A stretch of DNA of 64,000 nucleotides from the NCBI GenBank assembly GCA_030068145.1, contig JAPJBO010000215.1, positions 62,001 to 126,000 of the forward strand. The letters are read 5' to 3'. Positions 50,898 through 62,239 of the stretch are shown one piece after another. Positions within the stretch are counted from its first letter, which is position 1; each line of letters opens with the position of its first letter. Under the pieces are notes generated by a model, which ran no database searches, had not been told where the DNA came from, and worked only from the letters and a program-made list of their open reading frames with translations. Both the position numbers and the translations under genes were made by a program. Origin of the DNA: Diplonema papillatum (Eukaryota > Euglenozoa > Diplonemea > Diplonemida > Diplonemidae).

Positions 50898-53400
50898 TCA
50901 CGGCCTGCCGCAATCTTCGTGGCTTCCCTGTCGGGATGCGAGCTTCGAGGACTCCTGCAGGGGTCGCTTCCGCCTCCTTCTGGGAGCGTCTTTGGGCTCG
51001 CCGGTTGGCGTGCGCGGAAGGGTTGTTTGTATGGGGATGATGTTCCCCGTTGATGACGTCTTGGGCGACGGTGATGATGACGGTGATGAAGGCGGGGAGG
51101 TTGGTGAGCTGGTGAGGTACCGCGCCGTTCGCGTGCGTTGCCGCGTCGCTGCTTTCTTGGCCGGGCGCTTCGGCCCCCGGTGGGTGGTCGGTCGCGGGGT
51201 CTCCTGCAGGATACGCTTCCGCCCCTTCCTGGGCGACTCGGACAGTTGCTCAGCCGCAGGCGAGCGCGGCGTGGCCGCGGGCGCCGGCGTGTTCGTGTTG
51301 GGTGGTGCGGCGGGCTTCGTAGCCTTCGGTTCGTCGGCACTGTGGTGCCCTTTGCCGCAGCACGCGGCGGGTCGTCGCTCTGCGAGCGTCGGCAGCTGGC
51401 GGCACCCTTCGCACGGGCCGCGGTTGTGTTCGCGGCACCCGTGGTGCCCTGCGGCACAGCACGTCTTCGGCGTGTTGCAGACCGCGCACCTGGACATTCG
51501 GTGTCGGTCGCAGATCGCGATGGGTAGCCCGTCGTCGGCGGCGTGGTGGTGCCGACAGCACGCCTGCACGGTGGGCCCCTGTTTGTCTCCGAGGCGGCGG
51601 CAGACCTCACACTTCCCCTTGTAGTGCGCGACGCACTTCGTCGCGTTCCTCTTGTCGACCACCGCGCCCAGAAAATGGACGGGGTCCGGGTTTGCGGCAG
51701 GTCTCTGGGGGGCGGGCCACCGGCCTGCCCTCGCGCGTCGTTCGTCGTTGTACACGGGCCCATTGTCGTAGGCTCCGTTCCCCTTCAACTGTTCCTGGAC
51801 GATTCCTCCTGTAGCGGGCATCCGGTGTCGGGGTCTGGGTTCCAGGCCCGGCAGGCTGGGCAGTCCAATAAAGGACAGTGCCGTGGTCACCGCCTTTATC
51901 GATCCGGGCAGGCAGCCGCCGAGCTCTTGCTGGGCCGCCAGCTTCATGACGGCACTGATCATGCATCGCATGCCGTTCGCTTTCTCGCGAAGCGTTTTCG
52001 CCTCCTTCTTGGGCAGCCGTACGTCCAAGCCGGAATACAACTCGAAGTCGACAGCGAGCTCAACCGATGCTACGTCGCCGGTCGATGACCACTCAAGTCC
52101 CGCGAGCCAGTCCACGAGGGCGAGGAAGGTCCGTTCGTCCCAGTACCGTAACCACGCCCAAGCCGGGGCGATCCGCTGATACGGGAAATCGTACCTTCGC
52201 ACCGGATTCTGCCCGCAAAGCTCCCACGGAGTTCTCGCTTTGCGGTCCTTCCATTCTTGGTTGACGTGCCTCGCACGTTCTGCCAGGATCTCCGCCATGA
52301 GGGATTGAACCGGCCCGACCAGATCTCTCGTGCGCGTCGTAGCAATTCCGTGCTCGAGGAGGCACCTGGGCCAGTCCCTCTTTTCCGCGGCTACGATCGC
52401 CGCGTACTCTGCTTTCGCGCGGATCGGGGTGTAGGCACCGCACCGCCAGAAGATGTGCGCCTCGTCCTCGACGCTCCCGTTGCCGCAGCTCGTACATGCG
52501 GGGTCACCTCCCTGATGCATCCGCGAAGTGTGCTGCGCCGTGTTGACGCCTCCGGCGATCGCCACTCTGATGAGCCGCGCGGTCTGGGGTGGGCAGGCCC
52601 GCGATTTCCACAGCGCGTTGGTGGCGTCAAGGTCGACGTCGGCGATGCCGGCATAACTGCCGCGCCTCGCGACGAGTCTCGCCCGCAGCCGCGTCTTCAG
52701 GTCGGAGCGGATATCGTGGTTCCGCTCTGCTGGGGACTTGCCCAATGGCAAGTACGGTTCACCGTTTCGTTTTACATCGTCGAGGGGGCCGCCTGCCCAG
52801 TCGTGACCGCACGGCTCCAGTCCGTACTTCACAGCGATTCCTACGGGTCCCAGCGCCGCCGTCACGCGGGGCCCGTACATCTCCCGTATCTTTGCTGCTT
52901 GTGGTACGAGGTGCGGGAGTCTCTGGCATGCGGTGTAGAATTGCCCCGTTATGCTGTAGGCCATCCGGGTCGCCGGATCCGTCAGATGCGCCTTCTCGAG
53001 GATTCCCAGAACTGCCTCGGGTGCTCGCTTCGGGTTCTTCTTCGTCCCCCATACCGCCGACACGACTCCTGTCGTCAGCTTCTCAAGGATTCCTTGGTCG
53101 TTGGGGCGAAAGGTACTCTCGCCAGCGCGGCTGGGAGGATCGCGGATTGTACTAAGAGCACTCTGCTCGGTTGCGGAATCGGGACGTGACGTAGGTTGTG
53201 GGCGGTGCTGGTGGCGGTCTCGAGCCTGGCCGTGTCGTTGTGGTCGCGCCCCTTCCGTGAGGTGCTCAGTTTGGCTGTTAAGCAGGGGTTGCCATGCAGC
53301 TCGTATCGGTCTGTAATATGCGTTTTTACTTCCGTTGGATTGAGGGATTGAGAGAATCAGACCGAAACAGCACGGGTACAGTATGCAATTTGGCCGTGGC
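50898..53400 (-). CDS. LINE-B, 5'-truncated ORF2 C-terminal part with Cys/His-rich tail
   Basis: A long minus-strand frame reads GILEKLTTGVVSAVWGTKKN, RAPEAVLGILEKAHLTDP, then CTSCGNGSVEDEAHIFWRC (the CCHC finger that follows the reverse transcriptase in many LINEs) and ERTFLALVDWLAGLEWSSTG. These match LINE-C in order (VWTGPPRRAQEAVLHVL, CPYCDTQERETVEHLFWKC, FTDWLRGLKWAPPG), so the two are related families. Reverse transcriptase motifs themselves are absent, so the copy is 5'-truncated. LINE-B then adds about 350 residues. A Cys/His cluster (51340-51645) has repeating CxxC, CCxxxHH and CxxH units, followed by a Pro/Ser/Arg-rich tail. The first 60 or so codons look non-coding. Confidence 0.75.
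51340..51645 (-). other. Cys/His-rich multi-zinc region of LINE-B
   Basis: Within about 100 residues the spacing recurs: CEVC, ACCRHHH, CDRH, CAVC, CCAAGHHGC, REH, CEGC, ACCGKGHH. This is two to three similar modules that could each bind zinc. I do not recognise the domain. It is absent from LINE-C at the same position. Confidence 0.65.
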
Positions 53401-53689
53401 CTTTGTTCGTGAGTCTTCTCCAATGCGAGCATACGCGGAATGCGCGTGCCAGCGAGAGTAGCACCGTCGAGACGATTGAAAGATGGCTGGGAGAGTGTGT
53501 CTTTTGATTGCTATCACTGCGCAGGCAGAGGGCCAGGTTGTACATGAAGACAGCGAGAAAGAACGAAAGAAACTTTTCAGAAACTGCGACAAGAAAAGGA
53601 GAAAGGGGCGTACAAGAACAAGAGAATACTCGGGAGGTGTACAAGAATCGTGCAAGGAGAATACACGGTGAGGTCGAGCCTCAGAAGCT

Positions 53690-53790
53690 GGAATTAAAAG
53701 CTGGAGTTTAGAGAGCGAGTGTCGCACCCGGTTTTCGGGTGTGGATTTACACGCGTTTTGGTTGGCACACCCGCTTTTCGGGTGTGGCTC
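53690..53790 (-). repeat. Reverse-strand relative of the 36155-36800 repeat unit
   Basis: GAGCCTCAGAAGCTGGAATT, CGGGTGTGGATTTACACGCG and CACACCCGCTTTTCGGGTG match the hairpin-rich part of those units in the opposite orientation. Confidence 0.65.
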
Positions 53791-53799
53791 GGGCCCACT

Positions 53800-54540
53800 C
53801 ACAGATTCAGTGAGGGAGTTGATGCACCACGAAAAGTCGATTAGAGAACTTCGCACAGCCTCCAGGGTGTGGTTGGTTCAAGGAAAAATTCAAAGTTTTG
53901 CGCTAGTGCTATCAGTTACAAGTAGACGTGTTCTTACTTCTCCCTTTCTTCTGGGCAGTTCTCGTCAGACAATACGAAGAGCAGAAACTCCCTCTATAAC
54001 TCCAGCTCCTCCTCACCGTGTAGTTGAGCCGTTGACGACAACACTGTGCTTGTTGAAGGCGGGCTATGCTGTCAGCTGTGGTGATAACCCTGCCCTCTGG
54101 AACTGCATCGCACCTGCCGCCGTCTATCGCGAATTATAGCGTAGCCTTGATTGGTGTTGCTTTTCACGGTATATCGGGGTCGCAGAAGCATGCACACCGG
54201 CGAGGAAGGGAAAGGACGTACAGCGGCCGCGCGCGAAGACGATGACTCGAATGAGTGCAAGTGCCTGAAGCACGACACGGTACGATAGAAAAGGTGGTCA
54301 CCTAGTGACCAACGCAGGCCATCGCTGCAGATATTCTGCATTCTCATCTCAATACTTCGTACTTCGCGTGTACAGGGTACAAACCTCTGGGGGGGTTTCC
54401 TGTAAACAGCACGTTTTCGCTGGCTTCGCTTGCTCTTGTTCAAGTTGTTGTTCCGGAAAAAGTTCCCGCCAGTACAAATGCACTGTTCGTTGAACGCTTA
54501 CGCCCGCCACTAAACCCAGATATACCAGTGTTCCGTGTGG
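53800..54540. other. No gene recognised
   Basis: Short frames only. 54410-54470 (GTTGTTCCGGAAAAAGTTCC) resembles 27195-27225, another shared fragment. Confidence 0.4.
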
Positions 54541-54543
54541 GCT

Positions 54544-54779
54544 GCAGCACATTTACCTCCTGTGAGATTGGAATATTGTTGCGATAGTGGGGAGTCATCG
54601 GCATGCCGATGAGTACCACACTATGCATGCCTTTCGCTACGTGACACCGGATGGGTCATTCTTCGCGTCGTGGTGCAACCCGCGACGGCTGCAACTGCTG
54701 CTGGTAGCTTGCGACAAGTTCGTAGTGTGCGATTTCGTAACTGGCAGTCTCCTCAAGTATTTCCTACAAAGCAGGTGCT
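54544..54779 (-). repeat. Dispersed repeat with the 16 bp palindrome, copy 2
   Basis: Reverse complement of 761-873 with an extra segment of about 125 bp (about 54626-54750). In that segment a plus frame reads RYVTPDGSFFASWCNPRRLQ and LLLVACDKFVVCDFVTG, which is protein-like and faintly WD-repeat-like. It may be a captured exon or a piece lost from copy 1. Confidence 0.6.
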
Positions 54780-54892
54780 CCTACAATAAAGAAAAGAACA
54801 ATAGAAGGGAAGGCGGGGCGTACAATATCAACAGTAAATACTCGGGTCTTGATCCGAGTTAGAACGCCCTTCGTAGGAAAACATCAATACAA

Positions 54893-55500
54893 TGCTGGTG
54901 TTGCAAGATACACATGTGGTGTGCGAGAAGTTCCTTCACAACCGTGGCCAGCTGCCGCAAAGCAGCAGCTCATGTGAGGCAATACTCTTCTCTCTTCTCT
55001 CGCTCTCTCTCGATTAAACGAACCAGAACGCCCTTCTGTTGCAAGATATACAAGTGGTGGATGCAAAAAGGTACTTGTTGGAGCTCACACCCCCATGCCC
55101 ATCTGCTGCAAGCAGCAGCACACGCCTCGTGTGGTGGAAATCTCGTCTCTTCTCTCTCTTGATTCACTGAGGACGCTTCAGTTGCAAGATATACACGTGG
55201 ATGCAAAGTTGTTGGAACGGCTCACATCCCCATGGCCATCTGCTGAGCAGCACACGAACAAACTTCACTTCTCTCGATTAACAAACAGAACGTCTTCTGC
55301 CGCAAAATATACACGTGGTGGATGCCAAGAGACACGTGTTGGAGGGTAGTCCCCATGGCCATCTGCTGCAAAGCAGCAGCACACGCCCCGTGTGGTCTAA
55401 GTATTTCTCTTCGCTCTCTCGATTCACTCGGAACGCTCTGTGCAGAATCTTTATACACGCGTGTACTGCTCACACCCCCATGGCCATCTGCTGCAAAGCA
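54893..55500 (-). repeat. Degenerate 120-145 bp tandem repeat at the 3' end of the PH-like gene
   Basis: Five units are centred on CCATGGCCATCTGCTG-like text at 54943, 55092, 55230, 55352 and 55478. On the minus strand each has CTGCTGCTTTGCAG, an acceptor-like end, then CAGATGGCCATGGGG and, in two or three units, GTGTGAGC, which is donor-like. TATACACGTGGTGGATGC and TCTCTCGATT segments separate them. The unit derives from the end of the neighbouring coding exon. Confidence 0.75.
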
Positions 55501-56501
55501 GCAGCGCACGTCTCGTGCGAGGCCAGCCTTTTCTGCAGCCTCCAGCTCGCAGCGTCGGTGACGACGTCCGAGAACCTGTTCTGCAGCTCTTGCAGCCGCG
55601 CGATGCCATGCTCGGCGGTCGTTTCTAGCTCCTTCAGCCGGGCGAGCATTTCGTAGTTGTCGACGTTTGTCAGCCTGCGGGCCTCCACCGGTGACCCCGG
55701 CTGGCGCGGCGTGAACAGCGCTGGGTACGGGGACGAGGGCCGGTCGCCGTACCGCGAGTTCGCGCACTTCGAATAGCCTGGCGTGAGCACCCGGGTGTGG
55801 GCTTGGGCGGACGGCGTGGTTAACGGCCGGCCGCTGTGCTGCGGGTACGGTTGGAATGGCGGCACGTGGCTCGCTGCCCGCGCCGGAGAGTGGGAGAAGG
55901 AGGGAGGCGGGAAGGCCGCGTGAGGGTACGAAGGGTAGTGCTGCTTTAACGGAGAAGACGAAGTGCCGTTGCCATGCCGGACGTACGAAGGGTCGAAGAC
56001 TGCTGTTCCAGAAGGAGACGACTTGGGGGACCGCAAAGGCGAGCGATACGTTGCGTTACTGGCTCGTTCGCAGTCAGACTGTGCCTGGCGCAAGTCCGAC
56101 GCGAGAGCGGTCACTTCTTGGCGGAGACTGGCGACCGGCGCTACGACGTCTGCTATTTTCCGCAGCCACGAGTCCCGCGCTTTTTTGCTCTCGAACGAGA
56201 CCAGCACCGTCACTTCCTCGACGGCCCAGGTCAGGGCCACCATGCACTGTAAGATGTCGCCAACGTCCTGCTTCTTCTGCTCCAGCTTGTCGAGGAGCTT
56301 CCGCGCGAGTTCGTTCTTGCCGGGGACCTCGGCCGTCTCGGCCGGCTCCACCGTGACTCCTTCCACGCCCCTCTTCGCGGCGCACTCGACGGTGCCGTTC
56401 GGCCGGTCCAAAAAGAGGCCGTCGCCCTCCAGCCGCGCCAGCCGCCGCCGCCACTTCCCCTTCCCCACGACCACCGCGTACACACGGTGCTCCTTCCCCA
56501 T
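55470..56501 (-). CDS. PH-like domain plus coiled-coil protein
   Basis: ATG at 56501 starts MGKEHRVYAVVVGKGKWRRR, LARLEGDGLFLDRPNG. Later comes VTVLVSFESKKARDSWLRKI, ADVV. This is the strand pattern and final Trp-containing helix of a pleckstrin-homology fold (about residues 3-125), which typically binds membrane phosphoinositides or proteins. A short helix (SLRQEVTALASDLRQAQSD) and a Ser/Pro/Tyr-rich linker follow. A second coiled coil is MLARLKELETTAEHGIARLQ, ELQNRFSDVV. The frame then runs into the 54893-55500 repeat, so the last 25 or so codons and the true 3' exon are uncertain. The 5' flank is an (AC)n tract into which LINE-C has inserted. Confidence 0.65.
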   Translation of the reverse strand: MGKEHRVYAVVVGKGKWRRRLARLEGDGLFLDRPNGTVECAAKRGVEGVTVEPAETAEVPGKNELARKLLDKLEQKKQDVGDILQCMVALTWAVEEVTVLVSFESKKARDSWLRKIADVVAPVASLRQEVTALASDLRQAQSDCERASNATYRSPLRSPKSSPSGTAVFDPSYVRHGNGTSSSPLKQHYPSYPHAAFPPPSFSHSPARAASHVPPFQPYPQHSGRPLTTPSAQAHTRVLTPGYSKCANSRYGDRPSSPYPALFTPRQPGSPVEARRLTNVDNYEMLARLKELETTAEHGIARLQELQNRFSDVVTDAASWRLQKRLASHETCAAALQQMAMGV

Positions 56502-56565
56502 GGTGGACCCACTCCCTACCCCCCCCTCCACACCGCCACTGTGAACACATTGAACATGAAGAAGC

Positions 56566-57163
<598 letters not shown>

Positions 57164-57232
57164 CGTAAGAGCCCGACCGCCGGGCCGCAACGGCAGCAAC
57201 ACGAACCACAGAGCCCCGGACGAGCGGAATAA

Positions 57233-60200
57233 CAGCCGAAAGGTAACAGGCCAGTGAATCCACAAGCTCGGCCGCGAGCGGTATCCGTTGACGCGCAATG
57301 TCGGCAGCAAAGGACGGCGGAAGGCGGAAATGGACAGTTAGATGAGGTGGCAGGCTTACTGGCGGCGAAGCGTGTGCTGATAGAGGAAGACGGAAATTGC
57401 CAGTTTGCAGCGCTTGTAAGAGGAAGCAAGTTGAGTCTCGCGGCGGCGTCGTTGCGACAGAAAGTAACGTGGCAGCTCCGAAGTCTGCCACCTGCAGCTC
57501 TCCCCCTCGAAGGCCAGACGCGCTCCGAATACCTATACAACATCGCGCAGAACGGCGCGCACGGGGATCACACCACGCTACAGGCAGCCGCGGAGGTACT
57601 GAAGGCAAGTATATGGGTCCTCTCAACAAGGGACCTAACGCAACTACGGCGAGAGGGGAGGGCGGAGAACCCATCACGGGTAATCGTGCTGACCCACCGC
57701 ACACAACATTATGACGCGCTCAGACTTCCCTACCTAGCTTTGAGGTTTCTGGCTTCCTTAGCCCCCGAGACAACCCAAGCAAGTGTGGAGGAGCTGACAC
57801 TCGCTGTCATGCCTCGACCAGCAGCCGGGGTGGACAAACCGCGCAAAGCGAGCACGATTGTCCTCGCCACGGTGAATCTGGGTTCCCTGAACTCAAGGTG
57901 TCGCGCGGTGGCAGCGCTACCGGCGGACATAGTAGCCTGTCAAGAGACGCGGGTGGGCCCGGAGGGTAAAAGAACGTGTGAAATGTACCTAGGAGCATAC
58001 GGCAAGCAATGCTTCTGGGGGGAAGACGTCCCGATAGTCGTCGGCGCGAACGGGATAGGGCAGCGCGCGCCAGGCGGCACAGCCGTCATAACACGCAGCA
58101 GCATGGTAGCGTCGAAGGCGCACCCAAAGACAGCGCTGGAGACAAGATTAGCGGAAAGCACTCGGGTGGCCCACGCCGTGGTAGCAACGGGGAATGCCCG
58201 CTCGGTATTGCACGTAATTTCGGTGTACGCACAAGTAGGAAAGGAGTCAGGTGTTGTCAGGGAGCGGGAACGGTTCCTGTCTGACGTATTTGAAATGGCG
58301 GCGGGGCTCGGGCAGGTGCCGGTAGCCATCGTGGGGGACTTCAACACAACGATAGAAGAAAGTCTCTCCCTAATGAGTGCCTGCCGAGGTGGGTGGACGG
58401 ACGCGGCGGCAGCGGCTGCAACGAATGCGGCACAAGAGCCGCCGCCAACCTGCTGGGCAGGAGCGGCAGGCACGAGGATAGACATGTGTTTCCTGAACGC
58501 AGGTGCATCGCAGGCACTCGTCGAGGTTCGAACTGCAGACCCGCAACAATACGAGATACCGACCCACTGTCCACTGTTCGTAACTCTCGACATGCGGACA
58601 GCGTCAATTCCGAAGCGGACGCATTGGATTCCCGCCCCCTTTCCGAAGAAGGCGCCGCTTAAGAACCCGAGGGAAGAGCAGGGTGCCCTTAAAGCGGCGC
58701 TGAGCCAGAGGCGCTCGGTGGACGGGGCGGAAGCGGTTCTGCGTAACGCCTCCGAAGTGGCAGAGACGTACCTATATGAAATGCACAAGCACGGCCTCCA
58801 GAAAAGTGAAGCGAAGGCCTGCAAGGGCAGGGCAGAAGGGCACTCGGTACGAGAAGCCCATGTTTCAGCCCGGCAGGCGGTCTCAGCGAGGGGAGCAGGA
58901 GATAGGACCACCAGACAACGGGACAAAGTGCTTGGAATGCTACGGACGGTGATTGTCGAGGCAAGCCACAGGCTGAGCGAGGGGCAGCCAGGAGAGATGA
59001 CGTTGGCAGAGCGCAATGCGAGAAGTGCGCTACAGCGGAAAGGACCGAGAGAGGACCTGTCGCGGCATCTGTCCGCGGCCCACGGAGAAAGCGGAGGCGA
59101 CGAGTTGGAGCGCCTGATGAAAGCTGTGGAGGCGTTGGAAGGATCTCAACGCGAGGCCGTCGCCGCGTTGAAGCAGCAACGAACAAGAAGGTGGAAAGAC
59201 CGGATGCAGATGGCCTGGAACAGCTCCGACAAAGGCGACGTGTACCGGTTTCTTGCGGGGAGCCGAGAAAGCCCATCGATCTACCTGCGGCGGCGAGACG
59301 GAACTTTAACGGCGTGTCCAAAGGAGATCGACGATCTGTTGAGGGGACCCGAAGCATGGGGAGGCATTTTTCAGAAATACACGAGCATCCGGGAACCGCA
59401 GTGGGAAACCTTCAAGGCACAATACGCGAGGTATCTCCCGGCCCCACAGCGAATGGACTGCAAGGCAATCAGCGCGGCAGATGTGAAGGCGGCGCTTAAG
59501 AAGATGAAGAGGAACTCTTCACCCGGACTGCACGCGTGGAGAGTTTTCGAACTGCAGCAACTGCCCACGGAGATCCTGCAACTCATGGCTGAGGCGATGA
59601 ATGCGGTCGAGACCGAAGGGCGGTGGCCAGAGCAATTGATGCACGCGATCCTGCACCTATTGCCGAAGCCAGGGAGCACGGGCGACCCCTTGTCGCAGCG
59701 ACCAATAACGATCACACCGGTGCTGTATAGAGTATGGGCAGCAATACGGGCCCGGGAGGCGTTGGAATGGATGGATAACGTTGTGCCGAGCGGCCTCCAC
59801 GGATGCCGGAAGAAGCACGGGACGGACGACCTGGTCTGGCACCTGGCAGCTCTCATCGAGGAAGCACACCTGACAGGAGAACCATTGTACGGCCTGGCCC
59901 TCGATTTTAAGAAGTGTTTCGACACGGTGCCGATCGATATCGCCTTCCGGCTAGCAGAGGAGCTGGGGTTTGACCCAACCGTGTTGCGAACCTTGCGCGC
60001 AGCATACTCCGGCATGCAGCGCCACTTCCGCATGGGACCCGTGGTGGGAGAAGGCTTCGTGCCAACAAACGGGATCATGCAGGGATGCCCGTTGAGCGTG
60101 GTGCTGATAAACGTGCTCATAAGCGTCTGGATGCGGCACGTAGCGGACATAGAAGCAGCGATTCCGCTATCATATGTGGATGATGTGTACGCGTTGCTGA

Positions 60201-61702
60201 AGAGCCTCGCGCAGTTGCAAGAAGCGGCAGATCGATCGGGGACGTTCGCGGGGCTAACCGGAATGAAAGTGTGCACGCAGTTGAAGTCCCTGTGGTTCAC
60301 AACAGCACGGGACGCCCCGGAGGAAATCTCCTACACGGAAAGTAATGGAGCCGGAGAGGCAGTTGCTCGACCGGAGACGATAGCAAAGCAAACGACGTTT
60401 GACGTACTGGGTGTTATGCTGACAACGGAGCAGGTACCACCAAGCAAGCCGCTCCCGCAGTCCAAGCGCGTGGCGGAACGAACCAAGATGGTCGACACCG
60501 TGTTAAAGAGAGCGGCCTGCCTCCCGCTCCCCGCCGGTGCGCGCGACCTCGCAGTTAGCATGACGGCGGGGGCGAAACGGTATTACGGGGCAGCGGTGAC
60601 GACGATCGGGAAGCAGGAAGTCGAACGCTTGAGACGGAAGGTTACCGAGTCAGTGTGGACGGGGCCGCCGCGACGTGCGCAGGAAGCTGTGCTGCACGTG
60701 CTGCACCACGGGCACAGGCTAGACCCGGGCGTTGTACCGGCTTACAGACGGATCACGACCTGGGCCGAACAGGTCAAGAAGTGGGGATACGCACAGACAA
60801 TGTCTGAAACAGCATGGGTACACAAAGAAGAGCTCGCAAAGCTGCATGGGCCCTTTGCCTTCATGAAAGAGGCGCTGGACGGCATTCGATGGCGATGGGT
60901 GACACCAACGAGCATTGCGTATATAAATGAAGTTGGGGAGGGTGTTGTTCACGACGCGGCGCAGGAAGGAAGCACACGCCTCCTACAGCACGACCTAAGA
61001 CATGCATTACGCCTGCGCGAGATGGTTCGCCTTGCGGCGAGGAGAGGAAATGACTTTGGAGGAGTTGAAAGCGGGGTGGATTTTGCGGCAACCAGGAGGC
61101 TATTAGAGAAGCAGGATTCATCTCTCACTGCCTACCAAGCCGGGTTGCTGAGGTCCGTGATCGCAGGAGCCACGCCGGTCACCGGGCGGACGGGGCTGAG
61201 CGAGAGAGGGTGCCCGTATTGCGACACGCAGGAGCGCGAGACGGTCGAACACCTATTCTGGAAGTGCCCGGCCTGGGAGCAGATACGCGCAAAGAACGGG
61301 GATCTGAATGCTGCACAGCTAAGTTGGCCGCCGTGCTTGCGATTGTGCGGAGTAGCTCCAGCAAACACGGACCTTCTGCCCAGGGAACGGAAAGAGCTAC
61401 TCCAACTGATGGAGTCGCTACACCTCTTCTTCGTGGCGGTCCTAACGGCACGCCAAGGGGCGGATGAGATGCTGGACAGGTCCACACGACACCATCGGAC
61501 GCTGGAATATCCACGACAATGGAGACCCACAGAACCACACGAGTTGGTGGTACCCGACATCGCGCCCACAGCGGTGTCCGCCAAGTGGAAGTACGGTCCG
61601 GAGATGTGGATGGCGTTCACTGACTGGCTGCGAGGCCTGAAGTGGGCGCCGCCTGGGCATGAGTTAGGGGTCCCGCCCAGGCGAAATATGCGCACTACAT
61701 AG
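57233..61702 (+). CDS. LINE-C: OTU-like protease, APE endonuclease, reverse transcriptase and CCHC finger in one ORF
   Basis: Open from the stop at 57230 to 61702; residues are numbered from a GTG at 57254 because no ATG precedes the first domain. Residues 41-155 have the OTU cysteine-protease pattern: VLIEEDGNCQFAAL (Cys49), GAHGDHTTLQAAAEVLKASI, VIVLTHRTQHYDAL (His152). Endonuclease motifs: TVNLGSLNSR, IVACQETRV, GGTAVITR, VAIVGDFNTTIEES, TRIDMCFLN and PTHCPLF in place of the usual SDH. Reverse transcriptase: QRPITITPVLYRVW, LALDFKKCFDTVP, NGIMQGCPLSVVL, SYVDDVYALL (YVDD near residue 974). A CPYCDTQERETVEHLFWKC finger is near residue 1320. No RLE-type endonuclease after it. OTU domains are known in some LINE clades such as Dualen/RandI. 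The frame has no breaks, so the copy may be recent. ORF1 is absent or lost. Confidence 0.88.
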   Translation, partial: QPKGNRPVNPQARPRAVSVDAQCRQQRTAEGGNGQLDEVAGLLAAKRVLIEEDGNCQFAALVRGSKLSLAAASLRQKVTWQLRSLPPAALPLEGQTRSEYLYNIAQNGAHGDHTTLQAAAEVLKASIWVLSTRDLTQLRREGRAENPSRVIVLTHRTQHYDALRLPYLALRFLASLAPETTQASVEELTLAVMPRPAAGVDKPRKASTIVLATVNLGSLNSRCRAVAALPADIVACQETRVGPEGKRTCEMYLGAYGKQCFWGEDVPIVVGANGIGQRAPGGTAVITRSSMVASKAHPKTALETRLAESTRVAHAVVATGNARSVLHVISVYAQVGKESGVVRERERFLSDVFEMAAGLGQVPVAIVGDFNTTIEESLSLMSACRGGWTDAAAAAATNAAQEPPPTCWAGAAGTRIDMCFLNAGASQALVEVRTADPQQYEIPTHCPLFVTLDMRTASIPKRTHWIPAPFPKKAPLKNPREEQGALKAALSQRRSVDGAEAVLRNASEVAETYLYEMHKHGLQKSEAKACKGRAEGHSVREAHVSARQAVSARGAGDRTTRQRDKVLGMLRTVIVEASHRLSEGQPGEMTLAERNARSALQRKGPREDLSRHLSAAHGESGGDELERLMKAVEALEGSQREAVAALKQQRTRRWKDRMQMAWNSSDKGDVYRFLAGSRESPSIYLRRRDGTLTACPKEIDDLLRGPEAWGGIFQKYTSIREPQWETFKAQYARYLPAPQRMDCKAISAADVKAALKKMKRNSSPGLHAWRVFELQQLPTEILQLMAEAMNAVETEGRWPEQLMHAILHLLPKPGSTGDPLSQRPITITPVLYRVWAAIRAREALEWMDNVVPSGLHGCRKKHGTDDLVWHLAALIEEAHLTGEPLYGLALDFKKCFDTVPIDIAFRLAEELGFDPTVLRTLRAAYSGMQRHFRMGPVVGEGFVPTNGIMQGCPLSVVLINVLISVWMRHVADIEAAIPLSYVDDVYALLKSLAQLQEAADRSGTFAGLTGMKVCTQLKSLWFTTARDAPEEISYTESNGAGEAVARPETIAKQTTFDVLGVMLTTEQVPPSKPLPQSKRVAERTKMVDTVLKRAACLPLPAGARDLAVSMTAGAKRYYGAAVTTIGKQEVERLRRKVTESVWTGPPRRAQEAVLHVLHHGHRLDPGVVPAYRRITTWAEQVKKWGYAQTMSETAWVHKEELAKLHGPFAFMKEALDGIRWRWVTPTSIAYINEVGEGVVHDAAQEGSTRLLQHDLRHALRLREMVRLAARRGNDFGGVESGVDFAATRRLLEKQDSSLTAYQAGLLRSVIAGATPVTGRTGLSERGCPYCDTQERETVEHLFWKCPAWEQIRAKNGDLNAAQLSWPPCLRLCGVAPANTDLLPRERKELLQLMESLHLFFVAVLTARQGADEMLDRSTRHHRTLEYPRQWRPTEPHELVVPDIAPTAVSAKWKYGPEMWMAFTDWLRGLKWAPPGHELGVPPRRNMRTT

Positions 61703-62008
61703 GAAGCCCCGATGCAAGGGATGTGCGAAGAAGCGCCTGCCAGCGGAGACCTGTTGCCGGTATAAACAGCACCATCATGATGGAGATGGCCTAAGGCCGC
61801 GGGTGCAATTCTGCACAGCCCACAGACTGGAGCGCTGCGGCGAGTGTGAAGCTGACAATGAAGGAATCGCGAGGTGCTGTTCGAGGCACCACCCCCAGTT
61901 GAAAACGGACCCCTACTCGCAACCTGCGGGAGCATCGGCGGTTACTTGAAACTGAAGGAGGCGTGGACGCCCCTCGCTCAGGGAGGCACCACGTGAAAAC
62001 AGGTCTAC
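61703..62008 (+). other. LINE-C 3' untranslated region
   Basis: About 300 bp between the ORF2 stop and the second (AC)n tract, ending GTGAAAACAGGTCTACAA. It contains CACCATCATGATGGAGATG and no further frame. No poly(A) tail is present; the element passes directly into (CA)n. Confidence 0.7.

Positions 62009-62239
<231 letters not shown>

Noticed and set aside
50878-52264. Plus-strand ORFs opposite LINE-B
   Set aside because: Arg/Gly/Ser-rich shadows of a GC-rich coding region on the minus strand.
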